64,000 nucleotides of DNA, taken from contig NZ_CP054705.1 of the NCBI RefSeq assembly GCF_016495725.1, positions 3,224,001-3,288,000 of the forward strand. Direction: 5' to 3'. A model generated the notes under the pieces. It saw nothing but the letters and a program-made list of their open reading frames with translations, searched no databases and was not told where the DNA came from. The translations under genes and the position numbers were made by a program. Shown here piece after piece: positions 8,810 through 16,446 of this stretch. The number at the start of each line of letters is the position of its first letter. The first letter of the stretch is position 1. The stretch is from Salicibibacter cibarius (lineage in GTDB: Bacteria; Bacillota; Bacilli; Bacillales; Marinococcaceae).

Positions 8810-9017
8810 CCGAAGACCTCCTAAGTATCGTTCCGATTATATGTTATCACAGATAAGGGGGTAGATGTCTGAACAAGATGTTACAGATTCCGAGACCCCT
8901 CTCGCAATTCCCATCCTACCACACGCTATTATTTCCATATACATTGACTGCATTCAAAGTTATAATAAAGGCGACTGCCAAAATTGCTATGTCTGTTATC
9001 AGGAGGTCTTTTTAAAT

Positions 9018-9470
9018 ATGGAAGTATACGAATTAACGAAGGAACATACCGACGAGCATATTCATAAAACCGCAGATCTCCTTATGGGGCAAATGGAATC
9101 CATCGGCGGACCCAATGCTTATGAAAATATGGTTACCGTTATCGGCGCGTCCATGGATGAAAACTCTCATGCGTACACGTTTGTTGCCCAAGACGACGAT
9201 AGAATTCTAGGAGCTGCGTTTCTTAATGTGCAAAAAAGCTTAATGAAAGGCGGCAATTTTATCTGGTTGAATGACCTGTATGTAAATGTCAAGCACCGAA
9301 ATCAAGGGATAGCTAAAAAATTGCTTTTATATGTCGTTCATTGGGCCGAACAACATGACATGAAAGGCATTGAATTGGAGACAGGGGTCAACAACCAGGC
9401 AACAAAAGCACTATACAATTCCCTCGGTTTTTATGACGTCGTTTCGAAAAGGTACGGATTTCAATTTTGA
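9018..9470 (+). CDS. GNAT-family N-acetyltransferase
   Basis: This 150-residue protein has the GNAT acetyl-CoA binding motif HRNQGIAKKLLLYVVHWA (about residues 95-112) and the C-terminal NNQATKALYNSLGF. The start at ATG 9018 is chosen because AGGAGG lies 12 bases upstream; the longer reading frame from 8865 has no ribosome site. The substrate cannot be predicted. It is a single-gene unit followed by a terminator. Confidence 0.85.
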   Translation: MEVYELTKEHTDEHIHKTADLLMGQMESIGGPNAYENMVTVIGASMDENSHAYTFVAQDDDRILGAAFLNVQKSLMKGGNFIWLNDLYVNVKHRNQGIAKKLLLYVVHWAEQHDMKGIELETGVNNQATKALYNSLGFYDVVSKRYGFQF

Positions 9471-9475
9471 CATAA

Positions 9476-9508
9476 CAAAAAGGCTTCCCGACATGGAAAG
9501 CCTTTTTT
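9476..9508. terminator. Bidirectional terminator
   Basis: AAAAAGGCTTCC pairs with GGAAAGCCTTTTT around a six-base loop, between the convergent acetyltransferase and YeeE/YedE genes. Confidence 0.85.
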
Positions 9509-9517
9509 AGATAGCTG

Positions 9518-10771
9518 CTAACAAAAAGAATCTCTCGGTTTCGGTACCGATAATCCGAATAACGGCCGCAGAAAAAGAGCCAAAAATGTTCCCGCGAGTG
9601 CCATGATGCCCCAAATATAGCCATGGGCACTAAAAGAAGCAATGCCGCTAAAGTAAGCGCCGATATTGCAACCAAAAGCAAGACGCGCCCCGTAGCCCAT
9701 CAATAGCCCGCCAATAACGGAAGCGACGGCATTTTTCAGCCTAATTTGCGTGAAACGAAACAGCCCTCCGGCGGCTGAGGCAAGAAAAGCTCCAAGGATA
9801 ACACCGAAATTCAACACCGTCGTTGTATCCGCGAAGATGGAGGCGTTGAGCGCTGCTTCATCACCTTGCCAAAACCCCCAGCTAGCCACGTCAAAACCAA
9901 TCGCGTCCGCTGCTTTCGATCCCCAAAGTGTTAACGCGTACGTGACACCCCACGGAGTCTCCCTTGTCATTAACGTTACTGCGTTGAGAACCGCCAGAAC
10001 AATCGCGGCGGCAAACAACGGCCAAGACCCGCGGATGATTCTTTTCCACCCGGCAGCAGAAGGTTTCGGCGCTTCTTTCGGCGGGTTCTTTTTCTTTTCA
10101 ATGACTTTCGTTAGCCAAGCAATCCCGCCAAAGATCGCCAATGAAACGAGAAGCGCGCCGCCATACCCGAGACCCGTGGAAGTGGCTAACGAGAACGGTT
10201 CCGCTGCCGGCATATCTTCCATCCAAAAATCAAAATGCGCGGCACCAATTGTGGAACCGATGATGAAAAAGATCAACGTGATAAACATAACCGAACGGCC
10301 GCCGCCAATAGCGTAAAGTGTTCCCGACGCACAACCGCCCCCAAGTTGCATGCCGATCCCGAATATAAACGCGCCGACGATCAGGCTCACGCCGACCGGA
10401 GAAATGTTCCCTGCCGCTTCCCCGCCAAAAAACGTATAGCCGGTGGCAAGTATGGGCGCAAACAATAGACAAGCCACCGCGAGCATCAACATATGCGCGC
10501 GTAACGATTGGCCATTTCCAACAGAAGCCAAACGTCTAAACGCGGACGTAAAGCCAAACCGAGCGTGGAAAAGTGTATATCCCAAACCTACTCCAATGAT
10601 TAAGAGCAAAGGCTGAACGATGTTCTGGGTAACAAGAAGAAAAATAGCTAATGCCAACGTCACAACAAGCGCGCCTATCACCAATTTATTTTGCGGCGGA
10701 TTAAGCGCCGGCGATGGTTCTTTTTTAACGACCGACTGTTGTTCATTAATCGGCTGAGCATAAGTCGACAT
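9518..10771 (-). CDS. YeeE/YedE-family sulfur (thiosulfate) transporter
   Basis: This 417-residue membrane protein consists of two related halves, each with a signature Cys: GMQLGGGCASGTLYAIGGG in the first and ARLAFGCNIGAYFSGIAS in the second. In TsuA-type transporters these cysteines relay thiosulfate through the membrane. A Lys- and Pro-rich cytoplasmic linker (about 228-245) joins the halves. The usual TusA-like partner is not adjacent; the nearest sulfur-transfer protein is the rhodanese at 13125. The exact substrate is uncertain. Confidence 0.85.
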   Translation of the reverse strand: MSTYAQPINEQQSVVKKEPSPALNPPQNKLVIGALVVTLALAIFLLVTQNIVQPLLLIIGVGLGYTLFHARFGFTSAFRRLASVGNGQSLRAHMLMLAVACLLFAPILATGYTFFGGEAAGNISPVGVSLIVGAFIFGIGMQLGGGCASGTLYAIGGGRSVMFITLIFFIIGSTIGAAHFDFWMEDMPAAEPFSLATSTGLGYGGALLVSLAIFGGIAWLTKVIEKKKNPPKEAPKPSAAGWKRIIRGSWPLFAAAIVLAVLNAVTLMTRETPWGVTYALTLWGSKAADAIGFDVASWGFWQGDEAALNASIFADTTTVLNFGVILGAFLASAAGGLFRFTQIRLKNAVASVIGGLLMGYGARLAFGCNIGAYFSGIASFSAHGYIWGIMALAGTFLALFLRPLFGLSVPKPRDSFC

Positions 10772-11213
10772 TTACTAAACCTCTTTTTCTTATTAATTTA
10801 ATCAGGATTTATGATATGAGGTTTCTTCATAAATGTCAACCCGTAAAAATAGATAGGATCGGATTGGGTGTAGATGGCGGCTAAATCTTTGGATAAATAA
10901 TGCATCGGGTACTTTTTCATGGAAAGTATTCGAAAAAGGTACCCTATCGGAATTAAATATTGCTGACGAAAAAGTTTTACCCTCAGAGCAAACAACGAGG
11001 ATTGAGCGTCATAAAATGCAGGAAGCGAGGACGATAAACGTGAGGTCGCTGTCCCTCAAATAGGAGGAAAGATGCCACGAGAGAGACAACACCTCAAAAT
11101 GAAAATGGGGCAGCGCGCCCCCCAAAAACGGGCAGATTTCCAGTAAGCTGTACGTTGGCTTGCGCGGCTCGACTTTTTCCTACGTCTCTCCCATGCCGTC
11201 CGGTAAATATCCT
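10772..11213. other. Intergenic region without a convincing gene
   Basis: The only item of note is a possible 24-residue reading frame at 11072-11146 (+) behind AGGAGG. No repeat array or terminator with a good U-tract was seen. Confidence 0.5.
11072..11146 (+). CDS. Possible very short basic peptide
   Basis: ATG 11072 is preceded by AGGAGGAAAG and opens a 24-codon frame encoding a Lys-, Arg- and Gln-rich peptide (MPRERQHLKMKMGQ at the start). The strong ribosome site is the only support. No promoter is evident and no family is recognised. Confidence 0.2.
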   Translation: MPRERQHLKMKMGQRAPQKRADFQ

Positions 11214-11594
11214 TTACATATCAACCGTAAACGAGTCGGATGGTTTTGTCGGCACATCCTTACCATCAATACGAGCCACTGTTATGTGAACCTCTCCCCC
11301 GTAGCTGCCCCCACCTGTGACATACATCGAAGGGATCTCTTCATTGTATGTTGTTTCCTCACCCGGTTCCAATGTCACGGTTCCGACAACTTGATTGTAC
11401 ATCATTTCTTGAGATGATCGATATACGAGCTGTTTCGGCATCCCCATTTCAAACAACCGCACTTCGATCCGTTGACTCGTATTAAACCAAAGTTCCACCT
11501 CTTCATCCCCGTCATTGCCAACAGTTGCCTCGACGATGATCCTTCCATGCTTCCCGTGGGCGGTCGCCTGTATATAGAGACCATCTTCCGTCAT
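11214..11594 (-). CDS. BsuPI-related intracellular proteinase inhibitor-like protein
   Basis: This 126-residue protein shows the beta-sandwich pattern of the BsuPI (IPI) family: VEATVGNDGDEEVELWFNTSQRIEVRLF, then RSSQEMMYNQVVGTVTLEPGEET. In Bacillus subtilis the namesake inhibits the intracellular serine protease, but many members are untested. It has no signal peptide, so it is probably cytoplasmic. It lies 17 bp downstream of the YitT gene and is probably co-transcribed. Confidence 0.75.
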   Translation of the reverse strand: MTEDGLYIQATAHGKHGRIIVEATVGNDGDEEVELWFNTSQRIEVRLFEMGMPKQLVYRSSQEMMYNQVVGTVTLEPGEETTYNEEIPSMYVTGGGSYGGEVHITVARIDGKDVPTKPSDSFTVDM

Positions 11595-11611
11595 TTCCCT
11601 TTCCCCTCCGT

Positions 11612-12457
11612 TTAGCCATCTTTTCGAAACGATCCGACAATATCGGATGTCGGAACAATATTTGTGAACGCATCGGGATCCGTTGCTTCCGTCACTTGCC
11701 GCAAAACATAGAGTTCATAACGGGTAATTGTGATCATCAATACTTCTTTTTCAGACTCATCATATCCACCTTTGGCCGGCATGCGTGTAATCCCTCGCGT
11801 TACATGCGCGTGGATTGCTTCCCTCAACTCATCCGCTCTTTTCGTGACGATAAAGGCTGTGCATTTGACATGTCTCGTATGTACCATATCGATGATTCTT
11901 GACGTTGCATAGATGGAGACGAGCGTAAACAATGCCTGTTCCCAATCGTAGGCAAAACCAGCAGCAAAAACAATCAATGCATTTAAACTAAAAAAATAAA
12001 CACCGAGCGGGCGGTCGCTCATTCTGGCCAGCACGAGTGCGATAATGTCTAAACCGCCTGCCGAAGCTCCGTACCTTAACGGCAAAGACACACCGATAGC
12101 GGTAATAATGCCTCCGAAAACAGCATTAAGCATAATATCGCCGGCAAGCGCCTGGAAAGGAACGACTTCCAAGAAAAACGTCGTCAATGCCACATGTAAA
12201 AAACTATAAAACGTAAATAAGCGCCCGACTTTTTTCCAGCCGAGAATCGCTACGGGAATATTCAACACAAAAAGCAAGACACCTGTCGAAAGAGGAAGAA
12301 AAGCGGAAAGAAACTGGGCAACACCGGTTAATCCGCTCGCGAATATATTGGCCGTTTCCAAGAAAAAATTAAGGCCAATGGCTACAGCGAAGGCACCAAA
12401 GATAATAATCCCGATTTTCTGTAATTCCATCCATAGTGTTGTCTGTCTTGTTATCAC
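11612..12457 (-). CDS. YitT-family membrane protein
   Basis: This 281-residue protein has five or six membrane helices (residues 10-170) followed by a soluble DUF2179 domain (about 195-278), the standard YitT architecture. Recognisable segments are GVSLPLRYGASAGGLDIIAL and the C-terminal VLMITITRYELYVLRQ. Family members are widespread in Firmicutes and their transport role is not established. Confidence 0.88.
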   Translation of the reverse strand: MITRQTTLWMELQKIGIIIFGAFAVAIGLNFFLETANIFASGLTGVAQFLSAFLPLSTGVLLFVLNIPVAILGWKKVGRLFTFYSFLHVALTTFFLEVVPFQALAGDIMLNAVFGGIITAIGVSLPLRYGASAGGLDIIALVLARMSDRPLGVYFFSLNALIVFAAGFAYDWEQALFTLVSIYATSRIIDMVHTRHVKCTAFIVTKRADELREAIHAHVTRGITRMPAKGGYDESEKEVLMITITRYELYVLRQVTEATDPDAFTNIVPTSDIVGSFRKDG

Positions 12458-12493
12458 GCTCGGACACCTCTTGCAAGGTTATTCGGCTCCATA

Positions 12494-12526
12494 GCAAATA
12501 AGCAAGGGAAACAACCCTTGCTTATC
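12494..12526 (-). terminator. Hairpin terminator
   Basis: ATAAGCAAGGG pairs with CCCTTGCTTAT around AAACAA. It lies 17 bp past the stop of the small gene 12543-12848; the U-tract on the minus strand is short. Confidence 0.6.
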
Positions 12527-12542
12527 ACTGTGTATCCATACC

Positions 12543-12848
12543 TTAATGATGGCGTTGCTCTATATTGTTGTCAAGTGACGTCGAAGTTTCTCCGTATTCC
12601 TGATTATAATAATCCACAGCATACGTAGAACCTTCCGCAACCATCTCGTTATCCCCTATATCCATCGGATCCGGATGACCGATCCGTTGTTCCAACGGAA
12701 TATCTTCCCCTTCTTGGCCGGTCAATTTCGCCAACTGTTTCTTTGTCGTTCCGATTAGTTTTGCACGTTGATCGGGATTTTTCATTAAATAACCCGCGCC
12801 CGCGGTTGCAGCGGCTGCCACACCTAATATTACCTTTCCTTTCGCCAT
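12543..12848 (-). CDS. Hypothetical small protein with N-terminal Gly/Ala-rich helix
   Basis: The 101-residue product begins MAKGKVILGVAAAATAGAGYLMKNP, a single hydrophobic helix, followed by an acidic soluble tail. The start at 12848 has AAAGGGG nine bases upstream; an ATG two codons earlier is too close. The layout recalls YtxH-like small membrane-associated proteins, but I do not recognise a family. Confidence 0.65.
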   Translation of the reverse strand: MAKGKVILGVAAAATAGAGYLMKNPDQRAKLIGTTKKQLAKLTGQEGEDIPLEQRIGHPDPMDIGDNEMVAEGSTYAVDYYNQEYGETSTSLDNNIEQRHH

Positions 12849-12941
12849 TATCATGCGCCCCTTTCTAATTCTTTTGTATAACTAATATTTCCCTGCCGGA
12901 AAAAAATTAAACGTTAACATCCATATGACTTTGAGATATGC

Positions 12942-13025
12942 TTCCCGCGGGTATTCACATATTTCCCGTGGGTATCGCGATATTTCCCGTGGGTATTCTC
13001 ATATTCCCCGTGGGTATTCGTAATT
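12942..13025. repeat. 21-bp tandem repeat, four units
   Basis: Four units of TTCCCGTGGGTATTCNCATAT type follow each other with a 21-bp period (about two helical turns). The core CCCGCGGG of the first unit is palindromic and becomes CCCGTGGG in the others. It lies downstream of the rhodanese gene and upstream of the gene at 12848. Confidence 0.75.
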
Positions 13026-13084
13026 TTTAAGTGGAAAAAAACGTCCACAGTTCATAGCGAACGTTTTTCTATCCGATAAAACAA

Positions 13085-13112
13085 ACCGTACGCTCCCGAG
13101 GGAGCGTACGGT
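13085..13112 (-). terminator. Terminator of the AI-2E/rhodanese operon
   Basis: CCGTACGCTCC pairs with GGAGCGTACGG around CGAG. On the minus strand it is followed by TTTGTTTTAT. Confidence 0.8.
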
Positions 13113-13124
13113 ACGGTTCGCTTT

Positions 13125-13484
13125 CTAATATAGATCCGACGTCTGCTGCACCCGCTTTTCTTCGCCGGTTTTCTTTTCGCCCTCCCAAGAGAGCATACCG
13201 CCTTCAAAATTAATCGCGCGTTCCAGCCCTTGTTCATTAGCATATCGCGCTACTTTCTGGCTCCGTCCGCCACTGCGGCAAATGAACACATGGGTTTTAT
13301 CTTTGTCCATCTGGTCAATGTGCTCCGGGATCTCTCCCATAGGAAGCAAGGGGACACCGGGAATATGTCCCTCATCGTATTCATCAGGCTCGCGAACATC
13401 TACAAATGCAATGGATTCGTCATCCAGATGTTTCTTGATTTCTTCCTCGTCCCATTGCGGAATTCCGTCTTTTTCACTTCTCAT
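13125..13484 (-). CDS. Rhodanese-like domain protein
   Basis: This 119-residue single-domain rhodanese has the DVREPDEYDEGHIPGV motif and the active-site loop ICRSGGRSQK with the persulfide-forming Cys near residue 69. Such proteins carry sulfane sulfur in the cytoplasm. It follows the AI-2E transporter gene by 15 bp. A YeeE/YedE transporter lies 3 kb away, which may be coincidental. Confidence 0.88.
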   Translation of the reverse strand: MRSEKDGIPQWDEEEIKKHLDDESIAFVDVREPDEYDEGHIPGVPLLPMGEIPEHIDQMDKDKTHVFICRSGGRSQKVARYANEQGLERAINFEGGMLSWEGEKKTGEEKRVQQTSDLY

Positions 13485-13499
13485 TCCGTATTCATCTCC

Positions 13500-14612
13500 T
13501 TATGCATTTTTTTCGTCCTCATTCTCTTTATACCGAAGCCGAATAAGACGATACGTGTGCATCACAATCACTTTTCCGACAGCGTACGTCGGCACTGCCA
13601 AAAGCAAACCGATGAAACCGGCGATATTACTAGCAACGAGCAAAACGAAAATCACCGTTACCGGATGCAGCTTTAATTTGTGCCCCATCACTTGCGGGGA
13701 AATAAAGATGCTTTCAAACTGTTGGATGATGACGACAGCCCCGACAACCAATAACGCTGTTAACCATCCATCAAACAGGGCTACAATCACCCCGGGAGCC
13801 GTACCGATCCACGGGCCGATGAAAGGAATGAGGTTCGTGACCATTGCAATCAATGCCAAGATGAGCGAATAATCCACGCCTATGATGAGGTAAGCGATGT
13901 ATACGAGCACGCCTACACAAAAACTTACAATAATTTGGCCTTGAATAAAAGAAGCAAGTGCCGTATCCATATCGCTAAGGATACGTTCGCCTTCCTCCTC
14001 CTGCTTTTTCGGCAAAAGACGCAAAATTTGTTGCGGCGCTTTTTCGCCTTCTTTGAGCATATAGAAAAGGACAAACGGCACAATCACAATCACAATCACC
14101 GTACTCGTCAGCGTCCCTACAACATTCATGATGTTGTTTCCGATATTCCCGAAAGAATCGGTGATGTAACCTCCGATCGTTGCCCCAATCTCCTCGAGAT
14201 TGATCGATTCATCTTCCATGATATTTTGCACAAGTTCCGTTTGCATTATCGTGTTAAACCACCCTTGAATCTCTTGTAAAAAGAGCGGGGCACGATTAAC
14301 CAAGCTGTTAAACTGGTTTTGAATCTCCGGACCAATCATAAAAGCAAAAAGCGTCAGCAAGCCGGCAAACGTTAAGTAAAGAAGTAAAATCGCAACACCT
14401 TTTGGCATCCAGCGGTGCAAGAACTTGACAATCGGGCGAAATAAATAGAACAACACCCCGGCAAGCGCGATCGGGGCGAACACCGTTTGCAAAAAGATGA
14501 TCACCGGCCGAAAAATAAAATCAACGAGCGTACCCAAGTAAACGATCAATAGCAGCAGCGCGATGGCGTATCCGATCTTAAAATATTTCCCTTGGGGCAT
14601 AGGCATCACCAC
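13500..14612 (-). CDS. AI-2E family (DUF20) transporter
   Basis: This 370-residue membrane protein has the family layout: N-terminal helix pairs, a soluble amphipathic region (about 90-150), a cluster of helices, and the conserved NLIPFIGPWIGTAPGVIVAL and QVMGHKLKLHPVTVIFVLLV segments near the C-terminus. Members include AI-2 exporters and sodium/proton antiporters; in an alkaliphile the latter is plausible, but the sequence does not decide. Confidence 0.85.
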   Translation of the reverse strand: MVMPMPQGKYFKIGYAIALLLLIVYLGTLVDFIFRPVIIFLQTVFAPIALAGVLFYLFRPIVKFLHRWMPKGVAILLLYLTFAGLLTLFAFMIGPEIQNQFNSLVNRAPLFLQEIQGWFNTIMQTELVQNIMEDESINLEEIGATIGGYITDSFGNIGNNIMNVVGTLTSTVIVIVIVPFVLFYMLKEGEKAPQQILRLLPKKQEEEGERILSDMDTALASFIQGQIIVSFCVGVLVYIAYLIIGVDYSLILALIAMVTNLIPFIGPWIGTAPGVIVALFDGWLTALLVVGAVVIIQQFESIFISPQVMGHKLKLHPVTVIFVLLVASNIAGFIGLLLAVPTYAVGKVIVMHTYRLIRLRYKENEDEKNA

Positions 14613-15237
14613 TTCTCTCCCGAAAATTTCGAAGTTTTTCGTTTATGTCGGGAAAGGAATGGTATTCTCTTTTATTCTAACTTCCCCCATAAACAATATC
14701 CATTATTCATTATACGCAAGTACAAAGATGATCACAACATCGTTAGAGGGAGCTTTTGCGCTGTACCAATCTTTAGCTTTAGGCATAAAAGCGGAGCGGA
14801 TTCACGCCTCGTTTTGTGCCCCCATTCAACATCTCCTTCCGCAAAACAATCATGGCCCCGTCGCGGCACCCATGGAAATAGGAAAAGAATGTTGAACCTA
14901 TCATGTTTTGGTGCACTTGCGGACTCATTTGGCGGTCGGCAACCATGATGCGTTCTCCAAACCCGTCCTCAGGACTCATTCGAGTCCAATCTCGAGGGCT
15001 AATCTGATACGGTTCATTATAAGCACCGCCAAGCCCCTGAACACGTTGGGTTTTTGGGGGAAATTTCTTTTCGCGTTGCAGTCAACCCTTGCATGCCAAG
15101 AGCTACGGGACAACGCAATTAACTCAGTGGGATAAAACAAAACGATGGAACATATACCTATTTTACCTACCTTACGTCTTTTGCATTTGCTTCCATCTTG
15201 GAGCGGAGAATAACTTTCACTATTGGGTAGGCTATTC
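14613..15237. other. Intergenic region without a convincing gene
   Basis: Short open frames lack ribosome sites and family resemblance. No 52-bp array was seen. The right end leads into the TAXI promoter. Confidence 0.5.
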
Positions 15238-15238
15238 T

Positions 15239-15267
15239 TTGACTTTTGTGTTACATTTTGATTAAAT
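15239..15267 (+). promoter_or_regulatory. Sigma-A promoter of the TAXI-TRAP operon
   Basis: TTGACT (15239-15244), a 17-bp spacer and TTAAAT (15262-15267) lie 31 bases upstream of the start codon. Confidence 0.7.
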
Positions 15268-15297
15268 TAAGGAGACTTATAAGGACAAAAGGGGGAA

Positions 15298-16344
15298 ATG
15301 GCGTTGAAAAAGAACAAGCTATTCATGTCGATGTTTTTGGTGCCGGCTTTGGCACTCGCCGCTTGTAACGGGGACGGAGAGGCCCCGGAAGTGGACGATG
15401 AAGATCTTCCGGATGGCGGGGGCGACACAGAAGATGATGGCGTCGACGATGGTGATGAAGAAGCCGATGATGGCAGTGCACTTCAGATGGGCACCGGATC
15501 CACCGGGGGAACCTACTATGCACTCGGCCAGGAAATGGCGAATGTTATCAATGACCATACCGATCAACAAGTAAACGCGGTCGCCACCGACGCATCAGTG
15601 GAAAACATCGCGAGGGTCTCCGAACAAGATTTGGAACTTGGGATGACGGTGCATATTCCTGCCATTGACGCTCTCGAAGGGGAAGGGGATTTCCAGGGAG
15701 AAACGATGGACAACTTTGGTTTCATGGGCTATATTTATCCGGAAACGAATCAAATCGTCGTTGCCGCCGATGACGACATTGAATCCATCGAAGACTTGGA
15801 AGGAATGAGAGTGAACGTTGGTCCTCCGGGATCCGCATCTCATGCAGCCTCCCAACTGATCCTTGATGCGCACGGCATTGAAGATTACGAAGAGTATGAA
15901 GAAGGATTCGGGGATGGCGCGAGCATGCTTCAGGACGGAAACGTAGATGCCACTTTCGGGCTACTCGGTTTGCCTGACACCGGCATTGAAGAGTTAGCTG
16001 CACAGCAAGACGTTGAATTACTGACCATTGAAGATGAGTACCTCGATGAGATTGAGGCCAACAGCGACTATGAGCGTATCACTATTGAAGCCGATAATTA
16101 TGACTTCATGGAGGAAGACGTTGAAGGCATTGCCGCCTATGCAGTTCTGATCGGGTCTTTGGATGATGTGGATGAAGACACGGCTTACGAGATTGTCGAA
16201 GGGTTGTATGAAAACGCTGATGACGTTTCTCACGCCCAAGCCGACCATATGACAATGGAAGACATCATGCTCGGGTCTGAAGATTTGCCTCTTCACCCCG
16301 GAGCTGAACAATACTTTGAGGAAAATGACCTATTAGATCAATAA
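15298..16344 (+). CDS. TAXI-family TRAP transporter substrate-binding lipoprotein
   Basis: This 348-residue exported protein has a lipobox LALAAC, an acidic Asp/Glu linker (about residues 25-60), then the TAXI signature GTGSTGGTYYALGQEMANVIN. TAXI proteins capture a carboxylate-type ligand, often glutamate-like or a dicarboxylate, and pass it to the fused DctQM permease encoded next. ATG 15298 is only two bases from GGGGG, so the in-frame TTG at 15304 may be the true start. The extreme acidity of the mature protein fits high external salt. Confidence 0.9.
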   Translation: MALKKNKLFMSMFLVPALALAACNGDGEAPEVDDEDLPDGGGDTEDDGVDDGDEEADDGSALQMGTGSTGGTYYALGQEMANVINDHTDQQVNAVATDASVENIARVSEQDLELGMTVHIPAIDALEGEGDFQGETMDNFGFMGYIYPETNQIVVAADDDIESIEDLEGMRVNVGPPGSASHAASQLILDAHGIEDYEEYEEGFGDGASMLQDGNVDATFGLLGLPDTGIEELAAQQDVELLTIEDEYLDEIEANSDYERITIEADNYDFMEEDVEGIAAYAVLIGSLDDVDEDTAYEIVEGLYENADDVSHAQADHMTMEDIMLGSEDLPLHPGAEQYFEENDLLDQ

Positions 16345-16366
16345 TGAATGTTATGTTAATGTAGAC

Positions 16367-16390
16367 GGGCCGGGCACCGATGCCCGGCCC
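16367..16390 (+). terminator. Intercistronic hairpin between TRAP genes
   Basis: GGGCCGGGCA pairs perfectly with TGCCCGGCCC around CCGA. Only a weak U-tract follows, so it probably stabilises the upstream mRNA or attenuates transcription, giving more binding protein than permease. Confidence 0.6.
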
Positions 16391-16446
16391 ATCTTTACCG
16401 ATAAGGTCGCTCGACTGATATCTTTTTAGGATAGGTGGTGTTCCCA

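Noticed and set aside
8944-8966. TTGACT and TATAAT upstream of the acetyltransferase gene as a promoter pair
   Set aside because: The spacer is only 11 bp, too short for sigma-A; the TATAAT may act with another -35 that I cannot define.
10798-10995. 65-codon minus-strand frame between the sulfur transporter and BsuPI-like genes
   Set aside because: No ribosome site, no family resemblance and odd composition.
14779-14979. 66-codon minus-strand frame in the region before the TAXI gene
   Set aside because: No ribosome site or recognisable motif; probably chance.
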